Assembly (NCBI RefSeq): GCF_002879855.1
Contig: NZ_PNYB01000021.1
Location: 31,949 to 95,948, forward strand
Length of the DNA: 64,000 bases
Origin: Trinickia soli
GTDB taxonomy: Bacteria > Pseudomonadota > Gammaproteobacteria > Burkholderiales > Burkholderiaceae
Direction: 5' to 3'
The notes under the pieces were generated by a model. It was not told the origin of the DNA, searched no databases, and saw nothing but the letters and a program-made list of their open reading frames with translations. Shown here piece by piece: positions 25,275 through 33,916 of this stretch (positions are counted from its first letter, which is position 1; every line of letters begins with the position of its first letter). The translations under genes and the position numbers were made by a program.

Positions 25275-26075
25275 ATGGAAGGTCTATCGTTCTTCACCAC
25301 GGGCGACGGCGCCCGCATGGCATATCGCTTCGACGGTCGTGCGGATGCGCCCGTGCTGATGCTGTCCAATTCGATTGCAACTTCTTTGCACATGTGGGAC
25401 GGCGTGATGCCCGATCTGGCCGAACACTTTCGCGTGTTGCGCTACGACACGCGGGGCAACGGCGCGTCCGATGCCCCCGCCGGGGCTTATTCGCTCGATC
25501 GATTGGGGCGGGATGTGATCGAGTTGCTCGATGGCCTTGGTCTCGAGCGCGTCCATTTTCTTGGGCTATCGCTGGGCGGCTTTATCGGTCAATGGTTGGG
25601 CGTTCGTGCACCCGAGCGGATTGATCGTCTCGTGCTCAGCAATACGTCGGCGCACCTGGGGCCGCCGCAGGAATTCGATCGTCGCATCGCGGAGCTCACG
25701 GGCGACGTCGATATGCAAGCGATTGCGGAGGGCTTCATCCGCAACTGGTTCCCGTCGAGTATGGTCGATGCGCGATTGCCCGTGGTCGAGTCGTTTCGGG
25801 AGATGGTGCTGCAAACATCGCCGCAAGGGCTGGCCGGCAGCTATGCGGCCGTGCGCGACACTGACTTGAGCCGCATCGTCACGCTCGTTACGCGACCGAC
25901 GCTCGTCATCTCTGGGGAGCATGACAACGTCACGGCGGCAAGTCACGGCGAAGCGATTGCCGCGGCGATACCGGGGGCGCGTTATTTGGTGTTGCCTTGC
26001 GTGCATCTGCCGAACGTCGAGTCGGAGCGCGCGTTTGTCGATGCGGTGCGGGCGTTTCTGTCGGGCGCCGCATAG
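25275..26075 (+). CDS. pcaD: Alpha/beta hydrolase, 3-oxoadipate enol-lactonase-like
   Basis: 266 residues; GAGGAGG at 25262-25268 fixes the start at 25275. It shows the PcaD pattern: PVLMLSNSIATSLHMWDGVM, YDTRGNGASDAP, nucleophile elbow GLSLGGFIGQWLG, Asp in ISGEHDNVT and His in CVHLPNVE. PcaD opens 3-oxoadipate enol-lactone in the beta-ketoadipate pathway, but no other pca gene is here, so the enzyme could act on another lactone. Divergent LysR is its likely regulator. Confidence 0.85.
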   Translation: MEGLSFFTTGDGARMAYRFDGRADAPVLMLSNSIATSLHMWDGVMPDLAEHFRVLRYDTRGNGASDAPAGAYSLDRLGRDVIELLDGLGLERVHFLGLSLGGFIGQWLGVRAPERIDRLVLSNTSAHLGPPQEFDRRIAELTGDVDMQAIAEGFIRNWFPSSMVDARLPVVESFREMVLQTSPQGLAGSYAAVRDTDLSRIVTLVTRPTLVISGEHDNVTAASHGEAIAAAIPGARYLVLPCVHLPNVESERAFVDAVRAFLSGAA

Positions 26076-26095
26076 GCCAAGGGCCATACAGCCTG

Positions 26096-26938
26096 CTAAC
26101 CGGCACCACCAAATAGCACTTCGAAGCCCATCTGGCACAGTGTGAGCATGTCCTCGGGATCGATGCGCCGATCCGAGGGAATCGTTACCGCTTCACGGAG
26201 AAGATCGTTCACCTCGGAGAACAGCTCACCGACGCCCGCGCTGACGGACTTTCGCTGTGCGTCCGTCAGCGTGCCCTCGAGGTCCTTCCAGATCGCAGCA
26301 AGTTCATCTTCGATCGCGCTGCCGAAAAGGTACATTGCATCGTAGATATACAGCACATCTTGAGCGCGTTTTTCCCGAGCCCGATCGTCACGAATCAGCA
26401 GCTTCTGGATCATGAAGCTCACTGGGTTGGGGATGCGAAGATCGACGACTGCTTCGCCAAGGCCCGAATCTTCAGCCGGGATTGTCACGAGCCAGGGCGC
26501 ATGTAGCAGCACTTCCAGGTGGCGCAGCTTCTGGGCGACCACGCCACCATTTGCCTCGGTGGCGTTCAATTCAAACTGCTTTGTTGCCTTGTTACGTCGC
26601 AAGGGGCTGCCCGTTAGCGGCGTCAGGAATTCGGCGTAGAAGCCGTTGGCCGCGTCGCCAAGCGTGTAGCGCATCGCGGGAGGACGGAAGCCACCCGCGA
26701 AATTCGGCTCCTCCCGGAAGCCGGCGCCAACGAGTGCTTTTTTGATGTCGCCATCAAGAGCATTCTTTTCCGGAAAGGCGACATCGGCGTCCTGCGTGTA
26801 GATTGCCGCGAAGTCTGGCTTGGAAGCACGCGGCTCGTAGCGGTAGAGCCGATACGCCCAGCCGCCAATGAACACGATTTTGGAGCGCCATGGTTCTAGC
26901 GTCACGGCCAGTTTGCTGAATTCCTCGAAGTCGCTCAC
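26096..26938 (-). CDS. AbiEii-like nucleotidyltransferase (putative toxin)
   Basis: 280 residues from a GTG at 26938 that overlaps the upstream gene's stop by 4 nt (GTGA), so synthesis is coupled. Signs of an MNT-fold nucleotidyltransferase: FIGGWAYRLYRYEP (glycine loop), TQDADVAFPEK (D-x-D metal motif), and a helical C-terminus with MIQKLLIRDD and EKRAQDVLYIYD, like the K...RD..D region of AbiEii toxins and GSU2403-like proteins. Toxicity is inferred from family and arrangement only. Confidence 0.7.
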   Translation of the reverse strand: MSDFEEFSKLAVTLEPWRSKIVFIGGWAYRLYRYEPRASKPDFAAIYTQDADVAFPEKNALDGDIKKALVGAGFREEPNFAGGFRPPAMRYTLGDAANGFYAEFLTPLTGSPLRRNKATKQFELNATEANGGVVAQKLRHLEVLLHAPWLVTIPAEDSGLGEAVVDLRIPNPVSFMIQKLLIRDDRAREKRAQDVLYIYDAMYLFGSAIEDELAAIWKDLEGTLTDAQRKSVSAGVGELFSEVNDLLREAVTIPSDRRIDPEDMLTLCQMGFEVLFGGAG

Positions 26939-28071
26939 GCGTTATCCCCGATCACGGTTGCGAGAATACCGTTCTCCAGTTCCGAGGCCAGTTCGGCTCC
27001 TCGGGCCGGATGCGCGGAAACATCGAGCCAGGTTTGGAGGATGTCCGTCACCATGATGCCGTCGCGAGAGACCGCACCTCGCATCAGTGACTGCGGGAAA
27101 CCGGGCTCCTGGAGGATCAGGTCGGGACGCTCGCCGTCCTTGGCGAGGCGCAGCGCCCGCCAGGTTTGCGCCTCTTTCAGATTGTCCACCCACACGGTTG
27201 GCACCACGCCCTTTACATGGCCATAACCGAGTGCTTCGGCTGCGCCGAAGAGGCCGACAATGCCCGTGTGCTTTTTCAGGAGCTTTCGAAGCAGATCATC
27301 CGGTGGCGCAGGCAAAGCGAATTTCATCGCGAGCGCCAGCGGCGGTTTGCGATACTCGGCTTTCCAACGATCGGCCAGTTGGCGGCGACGCACCAGCTTT
27401 AGATAGGGCGACAACTCCAGAAAACCTTCCGCTTTCAGGGCATTGACCAGCCGGGTGGCGGTCATCGTAGAAACGCCGGCTGCACGCGCTAGTTCTGTAG
27501 CCGTGCTGTAGCGCACAGGCGCCGCCGCGATCAGGTCTGCATGCTTGATATCGGCCGCCAGCAGTAGCTTGATCATCCACTGGAAGCGATCCGTGAACAC
27601 GACGCGCGGTGGCGCGCTATGGACTGTGCGGTGCGGGCTGGTAAGGTGCCCGGGGCGCTCGGTAAGACGCAGGCCGGGGAATTCGACGTACTGCGTGCCG
27701 TCCATGGAGAGCAGAGCGAAGGGCTCGCGATTTCCGTTGGCCTGATGGAAATCAACGAGACGGTCAGTTAGAGATCGGGAGGCACTGCTGACCCAGATCA
27801 GGACTGCAGGACGAACGCGGGCTTTTCGTGCACGCGTGCGGGCCTCGAGCAGCGCCTGTGCAAAGAGTGCGGTGACCCGGTCGGGACGCCCTTCGTGCAA
27901 CGACTTGAGCACGGCGTGATAGCTTTGTCCCTCCTTATCAACGAGGAGAATATCCTCCGTTTGAGGTCCGCTGGCCGCAGGCACCTTGAGGGTCCACCCC
28001 GTGTCCTCGAATAGCTCGCGGAAGGCGTACAGCCCCCTGGCCTCGGGGAGTGTGTGCAGAAGTGGATCCAT
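26935..28071 (-). CDS. Winged-HTH protein, putative AbiEi-like antitoxin
   Basis: 378 residues, first gene of the pair. A middle winged HTH (YSTATELARAAGVSTMTATR, LVNALKAEGFLE) at about 185-225 would bind DNA; the C-terminal part (GIVGLFGAAEALGYGHVKGV...TVWVDN) resembles the AbiEi-type companion domain. The N-terminal ~140 residues contain TEDILLVDKEGQSYHAVLKS followed by ALLEARTRAR, a D...V-x-K pattern reminiscent of PD-(D/E)XK folds (speculative). Palindromic repeats start 11 bp upstream, fitting self-repression. Confidence 0.65.
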   Translation of the reverse strand: MDPLLHTLPEARGLYAFRELFEDTGWTLKVPAASGPQTEDILLVDKEGQSYHAVLKSLHEGRPDRVTALFAQALLEARTRARKARVRPAVLIWVSSASRSLTDRLVDFHQANGNREPFALLSMDGTQYVEFPGLRLTERPGHLTSPHRTVHSAPPRVVFTDRFQWMIKLLLAADIKHADLIAAAPVRYSTATELARAAGVSTMTATRLVNALKAEGFLELSPYLKLVRRRQLADRWKAEYRKPPLALAMKFALPAPPDDLLRKLLKKHTGIVGLFGAAEALGYGHVKGVVPTVWVDNLKEAQTWRALRLAKDGERPDLILQEPGFPQSLMRGAVSRDGIMVTDILQTWLDVSAHPARGAELASELENGILATVIGDNA

Positions 28072-28081
28072 ATTGCGCTCT

Positions 28082-28128
28082 CATGGCCATGTGAATTCAC
28101 ATGGCCGAGTTAAATCACATGGCCATGT
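28082..28128. promoter_or_regulatory. Palindromic operator array before the AbiE-like pair
   Basis: A perfect 22-bp palindrome (28085-28106, half-site GGCCATGTGAA) overlaps CATGGCCATG (28082-28091); a third half-site pair, ACATGGCCATGT, lies at 28117-28128. The array sits directly upstream of the start at 28071, where AbiEi-type antitoxins bind inverted repeats to repress their operon. Confidence 0.7.
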
Positions 28129-28294
28129 TACCCCGCGCTTCCCGTGACTGCAATACCGGTTGCATCTCGATGATTGCCAGTCCGCATCCGAAGACAACAT
28201 GCAAGCGAGGTACGACAACGGAAGGCCGGATGCGACGGGCCGAGAAAACGACAGTGGGCGCGTGGTCCTGGCGGCCGGCGCGGCGCGCGGCCTA

Positions 28295-29290
28295 TCAGGC
28301 CGGCCGCGGTGCCGATTGATCGTCGGCGGGTGCGGTATCAGCCGCTTGGACGTGCAGCTTGGCGACCGTGCGGCCGGCTTCGCGCCATGCATCGATGCCG
28401 CCTTTGAGCGGCAATACATCGCGAAAGCCCGCTTCGACCAGCTTCTTCGCCATCCAGGCCGCCGACACCTCGTTCGGACACGAGCAATAGATGACGATCT
28501 TCTGATCGGGGCGGTAGTCGGCGACGATTTCGTCAAGGCGGTGTTCGTCCGCGAAGCGCGTGCCCGGGATGATGTAGGGATCGAGCTGGCGTTTTTCGTC
28601 GGAACGGATATCGAGGATGACGGGAGCGCGTTCGCCCGAGATCAGTTCGTCGAGCTCGTCCACGAGGATTCGCGCATCGATGAGTTTTTTATTCAGCGCG
28701 CGCCGCCTCATCCAGCGATAGCCCGCGTAGACGGCAAGCAGGCCGGCCACGACGAATAAACCGGCATGGCCCAGGCGAGCCACAGCGCCGAACATCCAAT
28801 CGACCTGGCGCGACACCAGAACGCCGATCATCAAACCCAGCGCGGCCCAGATGGCAGCGCCGATTCCATCGTGTGCAACGAATGTGCGATAGGGCGTACC
28901 GACGGCGCCAGCCATCGGCACCGAAAGCAGCGACAACCCAGGCACGAGCTTCGAGACGGTCAGCACGCGTACGCCCCAACGCCCGAAAAAGCGCTCGGTT
29001 TTCTTCACGCAGGTGTCGCGCGACAACGACAGGCGGCAGAGCGTCTTGAGGGTTGCGCCGCCGTAGTAACGGCCCGCGAAGAACCAGACGCTGTCGCCGA
29101 TCACCGACGCGAACACGGCGAGCACGAGCACGGGCAATAGCTGCGCGCCGATCGAAACCGGGTGCAGTGCAGCCATGGCGCCGAACAAGATGAGTGTCGG
29201 CATGGCGGGAACCGGCAGCCCTAGCGAAGCCGCCAGCGCATTGACGAACACCAGGGCGGACCCATAACGCACTACGAGATCGTGGAGCAT
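28295..29290 (-). CDS. DedA membrane protein fused to a rhodanese domain
   Basis: 331 residues, ATG at 29290. Residues about 1-200 form a DedA/SNARE-associated domain: ASLGLPVPAMPTLILFGAMA, SVIGDSVWFFAGRYYG, RFFGRWGVRVLTVSKLVPGL (the G-x-x-x-V/T-x-x-K/R-P-G-like motif), plus a TM helix HAGLFVVAGLLAVYAGYRWM. Residues about 225-320 are a rhodanese domain with active Cys in VIYCSCPNEVSAAWMAKKL. DedA proteins affect envelope lipid/proton homeostasis; the cytosolic rhodanese could handle sulfane sulfur or be structural. Confidence 0.92.
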   Translation of the reverse strand: MLHDLVVRYGSALVFVNALAASLGLPVPAMPTLILFGAMAALHPVSIGAQLLPVLVLAVFASVIGDSVWFFAGRYYGGATLKTLCRLSLSRDTCVKKTERFFGRWGVRVLTVSKLVPGLSLLSVPMAGAVGTPYRTFVAHDGIGAAIWAALGLMIGVLVSRQVDWMFGAVARLGHAGLFVVAGLLAVYAGYRWMRRRALNKKLIDARILVDELDELISGERAPVILDIRSDEKRQLDPYIIPGTRFADEHRLDEIVADYRPDQKIVIYCSCPNEVSAAWMAKKLVEAGFRDVLPLKGGIDAWREAGRTVAKLHVQAADTAPADDQSAPRPA

Positions 29291-29608
29291 CGAAAATTTC
29301 CCGGCGGCAGGCAACCGCTTTCAGAAGGCCGTATTGGCGGATTATGCCGCGTTCGATGCTCGATGCGCTAATGCTCAACGGCCATGGTCATGCCGGCGAA
29401 TTGAGCGAGGGGCCGAAAGCTGAAAAAGTGCCCAGCCGGATGGGCCAGGCGAAACCGCCGGAGACCGGCGGCGGAGGTATCGATACAAAACCGGCTTGCG
29501 GTCAGGGCGACGAAGCAAGCCGGGATCGATTCGATGCAGCGAAGTTTTTATATGTCGGCCCGCGCAGCGCTTTCCGCGCCTAAGGCCGACGTGTTCTGAC
29601 AGCGCGGT
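29291..29608. other. Intergenic region, 318 bp
   Basis: Between the DedA-rhodanese start and the DUF4148 3' end. It should hold the DedA promoter. A 79-codon plus-strand frame (29344-29583) lacks an SD and family-like features and is not called. No repeat or terminator stands out. Confidence 0.5.
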
Positions 29609-29917
29609 TTAGTTGCCGAAGTACAGCGATTTCGTCGCATCGGGACGGACCGGCGCACCGGAAGCCGACGAGCCGGCATGCACGCCGCCGATCGCCTCGT
29701 CTTGACCGTTTTGCGCATTGACGCGCGCTTGCGCAACCTGGGCGTCGGCCGGGTAATACGGGTCGTTGCTGAAGCTGCGCAGGCCGCCCGCTTGCTCGAA
29801 CTGCACAAGTTCGGCCTTGACCTGAGCGCGCGTCACGGGCGCGTTCGACTGTGCGAAGACGGCGACGGGAGCAGTAAGGGCGGCAGCGATAACGACAGAT
29901 TGAATGAGCGATTTCAT
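29609..29917 (-). CDS. DUF4148 exported protein
   Basis: 102 residues, start after GGAGGTC. Signal peptide MKSLIQSVVIAAALTAPVAVFAQ and the DUF4148 pattern TRAQVKAELVQFEQAGG...DPYYPADAQVAQARV. The family is almost confined to Burkholderiales and often present in many copies; periplasmic, function unknown. Divergent from the creatininase-like gene. Confidence 0.93.
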   Translation of the reverse strand: MKSLIQSVVIAAALTAPVAVFAQSNAPVTRAQVKAELVQFEQAGGLRSFSNDPYYPADAQVAQARVNAQNGQDEAIGGVHAGSSASGAPVRPDATKSLYFGN

Positions 29918-30104
29918 GATAATGACCTCCAGAAGTTTGTGTGTGCTATCTGTTGCATCCGGCTCGTTGCGTAGAACCGATGACTGCAGTCTAGCGATCA
30001 GAGGCCCTAGGGTTAACGCCTAATTCGATAAATCATCATTACGGATTTGGCCATAATCGACGCGCAGCATTAGCGTCCATTGCAGTTTCATTGCGGAGTG
30101 CGGT

Positions 30105-30920
30105 ATGCGGTCATTGTTACAAATTGCTTTCATGTGCGTGGGCCTTGCGGTCACGCAAGTCCACGCGCTGGCACAAACACCCAACTCCGTTCAGCTGGAA
30201 GATCTGACGTGGACCGAACTGCGCGACGAGATCGCCGCGGGCAAAACGACGATCCTCATTCCGATCGGCGGCACCGAGCAAAGCGGACCCTACGTGGCGC
30301 TCGGCAAGCACAACGTGCGCGTGCAAATTCTCGCGACCCGGATCGCGCAGCGCCTTGGCAACGCACTCGTCGCGCCCGTGATCGCCTATGTGCCCGAGGG
30401 CGGCTATTTGCCGCCTACCTCTCACATGCGTTTCCCGGGCACGATCACGGTGCCGGACGATGTTTTCGAAAAAACGCTCGAATCGGCGGCGAACAGTTTC
30501 ATGGTGCATGGCTTCAGGAACGTGGTGTTTCTCGGCGACCATGGCGGCTATCAGGACGATATCAGGCACGTGGTCGCGCGTTTGAATAAAGCCTGGGCCG
30601 CGACGAAGGCGCGCGCTTTTGTGCCGGCCGAGTACTACGGCGAGAGCTCGGATGGTTATGCGCGGCTGCTCCGGGAAAAGGGTTATCGTGACGACGAAAT
30701 CGGCACGCATGCGGCGCTGGCCGATACGTCGCTGCTGCTTGCCGTGGCGCCGCGCATGGTCAGGCTCGATGCGCTGCGCAACGCGCCGAAGCCCGGCGCA
30801 GCACAGGGCGTCTACGGCGGCGATCCGCGCCGCTCGAGCGCCGGGCTTGGACAGATAGGTATCGATGCAATCGTCGCGCACACGGTCGAGGCCATTCGCA
30901 GGGAGACTGCAGGACATTGA
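30105..30920 (+). CDS. Exported creatininase-family protein
   Basis: 271 residues with a signal peptide (MRSLLQIAFMCVGLAVTQVHALAQ), so probably periplasmic, unlike cytosolic creatininases. Core: TTILIPIGGTEQSGPYVALG, TSHMRFPGTITVPDDVFEKT, HGFRNVVFLGDHGGYQDD, GTHAALADTSLLL. Where the family usually has TEQHGPH...LGTD, this protein has Ser for the first ligand His and KHN for the Asp, so metal binding may differ. Followed 50 bp later by a beta-propeller gene; probably one operon. Confidence 0.85.
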   Translation: MRSLLQIAFMCVGLAVTQVHALAQTPNSVQLEDLTWTELRDEIAAGKTTILIPIGGTEQSGPYVALGKHNVRVQILATRIAQRLGNALVAPVIAYVPEGGYLPPTSHMRFPGTITVPDDVFEKTLESAANSFMVHGFRNVVFLGDHGGYQDDIRHVVARLNKAWAATKARAFVPAEYYGESSDGYARLLREKGYRDDEIGTHAALADTSLLLAVAPRMVRLDALRNAPKPGAAQGVYGGDPRRSSAGLGQIGIDAIVAHTVEAIRRETAGH

Positions 30921-30970
30921 ACCATCGCCTGCGCCGTATGCGGCGGCGCAGGCTATCGATAGGAGGTGCT

Positions 30971-32149
30971 ATGCGTTGGAATGGCTCCCGGTACAAGCCG
31001 CTTGCTTCGTGGGTCGGCGCGCTGATCGGCGGCGCGGCGATGATGTCGACGTCGTGCGGTGCGGCGACATCGACCGTGCAGACGGTGGCGGGTATGCCGG
31101 TCGTTGTCGATGCATCGAATCTGTATGGCGAGGCGCGTGCGAACCATTTGAGCCCGGCCGTTAGCGGCGCGCTATCGCGCGTCTATGTGCCGAACCTGCG
31201 TTCCGACGACGTCTACGTCATCGATCCTTCCACATTCAAGGTCGTCGACAAATTTGCGGTGGGACGCAGCCCACAACATATCGTGCCGTCTTGGGATCTG
31301 CATACGCTCTGGGTGACGAACAACGCCGAAGGGCGAACCGATGGCAGCCTCACGCCGATCGATCCGGCCACCGGCAAGCCCGGCAAGGAAGTGCTGGTCG
31401 ATGACCCCTACAACATGTATTTCACGCCCGACGGCAAGGATGCGATCGTCGTAGCCGAAACCCACGCACGGCTCGATTTTCGCGATCCGCAGACGATGCA
31501 GTTGCACGCGAGTCTCGATGTGCCGCAATGCAAGGGTATCAACCATGCCGATTTTTCGATCGACGGCAAATATGCGATCTTTACGTGCGAGTTTGGCGGC
31601 AAGCTCGCGAAGATCGACATGGTGCAGCGTAAGGTGATCGGTTACCTGGAACTTCGCAAGAACGGCATGCCGCAGGACATTCGCGTATCGCCGGACGGCA
31701 AGGTGTTTTACGTGGCCGATATGATGGCCGACGGCGTCTATATCGTCGATGGCGATCGCTTTCAGCAAGTGGGTTTCATCGCGACGGGCGTCGGCACGCA
31801 TGGCCTGTACCCGAGCCGCGACGGCACGAGGCTTTATATCGCCAATCGCGGGTCGAACCGCGTGCATGGCCCACGACACGGCAAGGGCAGCGTTTCGGTG
31901 CTCGACTTCGCGACGCGCAAAGTGGTGGCGACGTGGCCCATCCCGGGTGGCGGCAGCCCCGACATGGGCAATGTCAGCGCGGACGGTAAAACGCTGTGGC
32001 TCTCAGGACGCTTCGACGATGTCGTCTATGCGTTCGACACGACATCGGGGGCAGTCAGGTCGATTCCGGTCGGGATGGAGCCGCACGGGCTGACCGTATG
32101 GCCGCAACCTGGGCGTTATTCGCTTGGGCACACGGGCAACATGCGATAG
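30971..32149 (+). CDS. YncE/YVTN-type beta-propeller protein
   Basis: 392 residues; AGGAGG at 30961 fixes the start. A membrane/signal segment (WVGALIGGAAMMSTSCGAAT, possibly a lipobox-like Cys) precedes repeated blades with YIDPSTFKVVDKFAVG-like strands: VYVPNLRSDDVYVIDPSTFK, DIRVSPDGKVFYVADMMADG, YPSRDGTRLYIANRGSNRV, SADGKTLWLSGRFDD. Blades of this kind form seven-bladed propellers in YncE and cytochrome-d1-like proteins; no haem site is visible. Likely periplasmic partner of the creatininase-like enzyme. Confidence 0.85.
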   Translation: MRWNGSRYKPLASWVGALIGGAAMMSTSCGAATSTVQTVAGMPVVVDASNLYGEARANHLSPAVSGALSRVYVPNLRSDDVYVIDPSTFKVVDKFAVGRSPQHIVPSWDLHTLWVTNNAEGRTDGSLTPIDPATGKPGKEVLVDDPYNMYFTPDGKDAIVVAETHARLDFRDPQTMQLHASLDVPQCKGINHADFSIDGKYAIFTCEFGGKLAKIDMVQRKVIGYLELRKNGMPQDIRVSPDGKVFYVADMMADGVYIVDGDRFQQVGFIATGVGTHGLYPSRDGTRLYIANRGSNRVHGPRHGKGSVSVLDFATRKVVATWPIPGGGSPDMGNVSADGKTLWLSGRFDDVVYAFDTTSGAVRSIPVGMEPHGLTVWPQPGRYSLGHTGNMR

Positions 32150-32189
32150 CAGATGCAGATGCAGATGCTGTAATGAGCGGCGCGGGCGC

Positions 32190-32597
32190 TCAGGCGCTGT
32201 GCCTGGCGGGGCGCAGCGCATACGCACCATCGCCGAGCAGGAACAACACGACGAGGGCGACAGCCCAGAACGCCGGATATTCCCAACCGCCGCCCTTGTT
32301 CGTGAAGAGCCAGCCGTTCGCACCGTGAACCAGGACGATCGTGCCGAGCATTTCCGCGGCGAGCGGCAAGGCCAACCATGAAGCGTAGACGCCGAAGATC
32401 AACGCGAGACCGCCTATGAGTTCGAGCGCGATCGTCAGGTACGCGGCGATGGCCGGCAAACCGAGCGACGCAAAATAGCCGACGAAGCCCGGCACGCCGA
32501 AGACGAACAGCTTCAGGCCGACGTGCGCAAGAAACAAAATGCCGAGACTGACGCGCAGCACGAGCGCCGCAAACGGCGCGCTTTTCTCTTTGATCAT
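32190..32597 (-). CDS. DoxX-family membrane protein
   Basis: 135 residues with four hydrophobic helices (FAALVLRVSLGILFLAHVG, AYLTIALELIGGLALIFG, LPLAAEMLGTIVLVHG, FWAVALVVLFLLGDGAYAL) and the DoxX patterns LRVSLGILFLAHVGLKL and TIALELIGGLAL. Inner membrane; relatives are linked to quinone/redox or thiosulfate metabolism. Divergent from a LysR gene that may control it. Confidence 0.9.
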   Translation of the reverse strand: MIKEKSAPFAALVLRVSLGILFLAHVGLKLFVFGVPGFVGYFASLGLPAIAAYLTIALELIGGLALIFGVYASWLALPLAAEMLGTIVLVHGANGWLFTNKGGGWEYPAFWAVALVVLFLLGDGAYALRPARHSA

Positions 32598-32738
32598 ATT
32601 GGCCTCTGGTGATTTCCGTAACGAACAGGAATGGTTGCTCCGGGTGAAAAATCCGGAATCCCGCCACGATAGGGCGGTCGTCGCCCCGGATCAACTCGGC
32701 TATGATTGATCCATCATTAACTGCTGGTTGACGATGGA

Positions 32739-33632
32739 ATGGATACGCTCACGAGCATGCGGGTTTTCCGCCTCGCGGTCGACCTGAAGAGTTTCGCCGC
32801 CGCGGCGCGCCGGCTCGACATGTCGCCGGCCATGGCGAGCAAACACGTCATGCATCTCGAGCGTCGCCTGGGCGCATTGTTGCTCAATCGCACGAGCCGC
32901 CATCTGAGTCTCACCGAATCGGGCGCCACCTATTTCGAACACGTAAGGCAGTTGCTCGACGAACTGGACGACGTCGAGTCGGCCGTCAGCCAATCGATCG
33001 CGGCGCCGCACGGCACACTCAAGGTCAGCGTCCCTGTTTGGATGGCCAATCCCGCTTTTGTAGGTGTCCTGAACGATTATCGAAAGCGCTATCCCGACGT
33101 CACGCTCGATATCGATTTGTCGGGCCGTTTCGTCAATCTCGTCGAAGAGGGTTTCGATCTCGCGCTGCGCGTAACGAACCCGCTGTCGTTAGGGCCGGCT
33201 TTGATTGCACGACCGATCGCCCCGGTGACGTTTCATCTCGTCGCATCCCCGGGCTACCTGCGCAGCGCCGGTGTGCCCGGCGATGTAAAAGCGCTGTCGC
33301 GCCATACGATGCTCGGCTATTCGATGCTCCCGGCCAACAGTGCGCTCGAGGTGGAAGGCCCACATGGCGTCGAGCCTTTGAAGTTCGATGCCGTCTTGCA
33401 AACGAACAACGAGTCGTTGCTGCGGCTGGCCGCGCTTGAAGGAATGGGCCTCGCGTTCCTGCCGAAGGTGTTGATCGCGCGCGACCTGGAGTCCGGTGCG
33501 CTCGAAGCTGCACTCACCGACTATCGCTTTTTCGGCACCAGGCTTTATGGCGTTTATCGCCATCGAAAATACCTCTCGCCCAAGGTCAGAACCTTCCTCG
33601 ATTTCCTTTGCAACGACGCTCGCTTGCGTTGA
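32739..33632 (+). CDS. LysR-type transcriptional regulator
   Basis: 297 residues. HTH MDTLTSMRVFRLAVDLKSFAAAARRLDMSPAMASKHVMHLE, then an effector domain (GTLKVSVPVWMANPAFVGVL) of the CrgA/AaeR subgroup. Length and start are standard. Divergent from the DoxX gene, 141 bp between. Confidence 0.92.
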   Translation: MDTLTSMRVFRLAVDLKSFAAAARRLDMSPAMASKHVMHLERRLGALLLNRTSRHLSLTESGATYFEHVRQLLDELDDVESAVSQSIAAPHGTLKVSVPVWMANPAFVGVLNDYRKRYPDVTLDIDLSGRFVNLVEEGFDLALRVTNPLSLGPALIARPIAPVTFHLVASPGYLRSAGVPGDVKALSRHTMLGYSMLPANSALEVEGPHGVEPLKFDAVLQTNNESLLRLAALEGMGLAFLPKVLIARDLESGALEAALTDYRFFGTRLYGVYRHRKYLSPKVRTFLDFLCNDARLR

Positions 33633-33916
33633 GGCAGTTCAGTTTTGCCCGCGGCCGCGCGAGACGGACGAATCGGTCCTGGACCACCCGCCAATCTCGC
33701 TATCGACGGCAGAGTTTTGTTGTGCTGACTGCGAAGGCATATTGCATCGCTTGATTCGAGCATTTACATTGCATGGCTTGTTTGCTGTTTTAGCGGATTT
33801 TTTTAAGCCTTTCGCTATTGCGCTAGAGACCAACCGTTATTAATGTTTGTTTGGCGCCTCGGCTCGCTCAAGCGCGGCATCGTGTCGTTTCAACGGCAAC
33901 ATGCAACGGAGGCGCA

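Noticed and set aside
32150..32172. Run of GCAGAT repeats after the beta-propeller stop
   Set aside because: Only about three copies in a non-coding tail; no structural or coding meaning seen.
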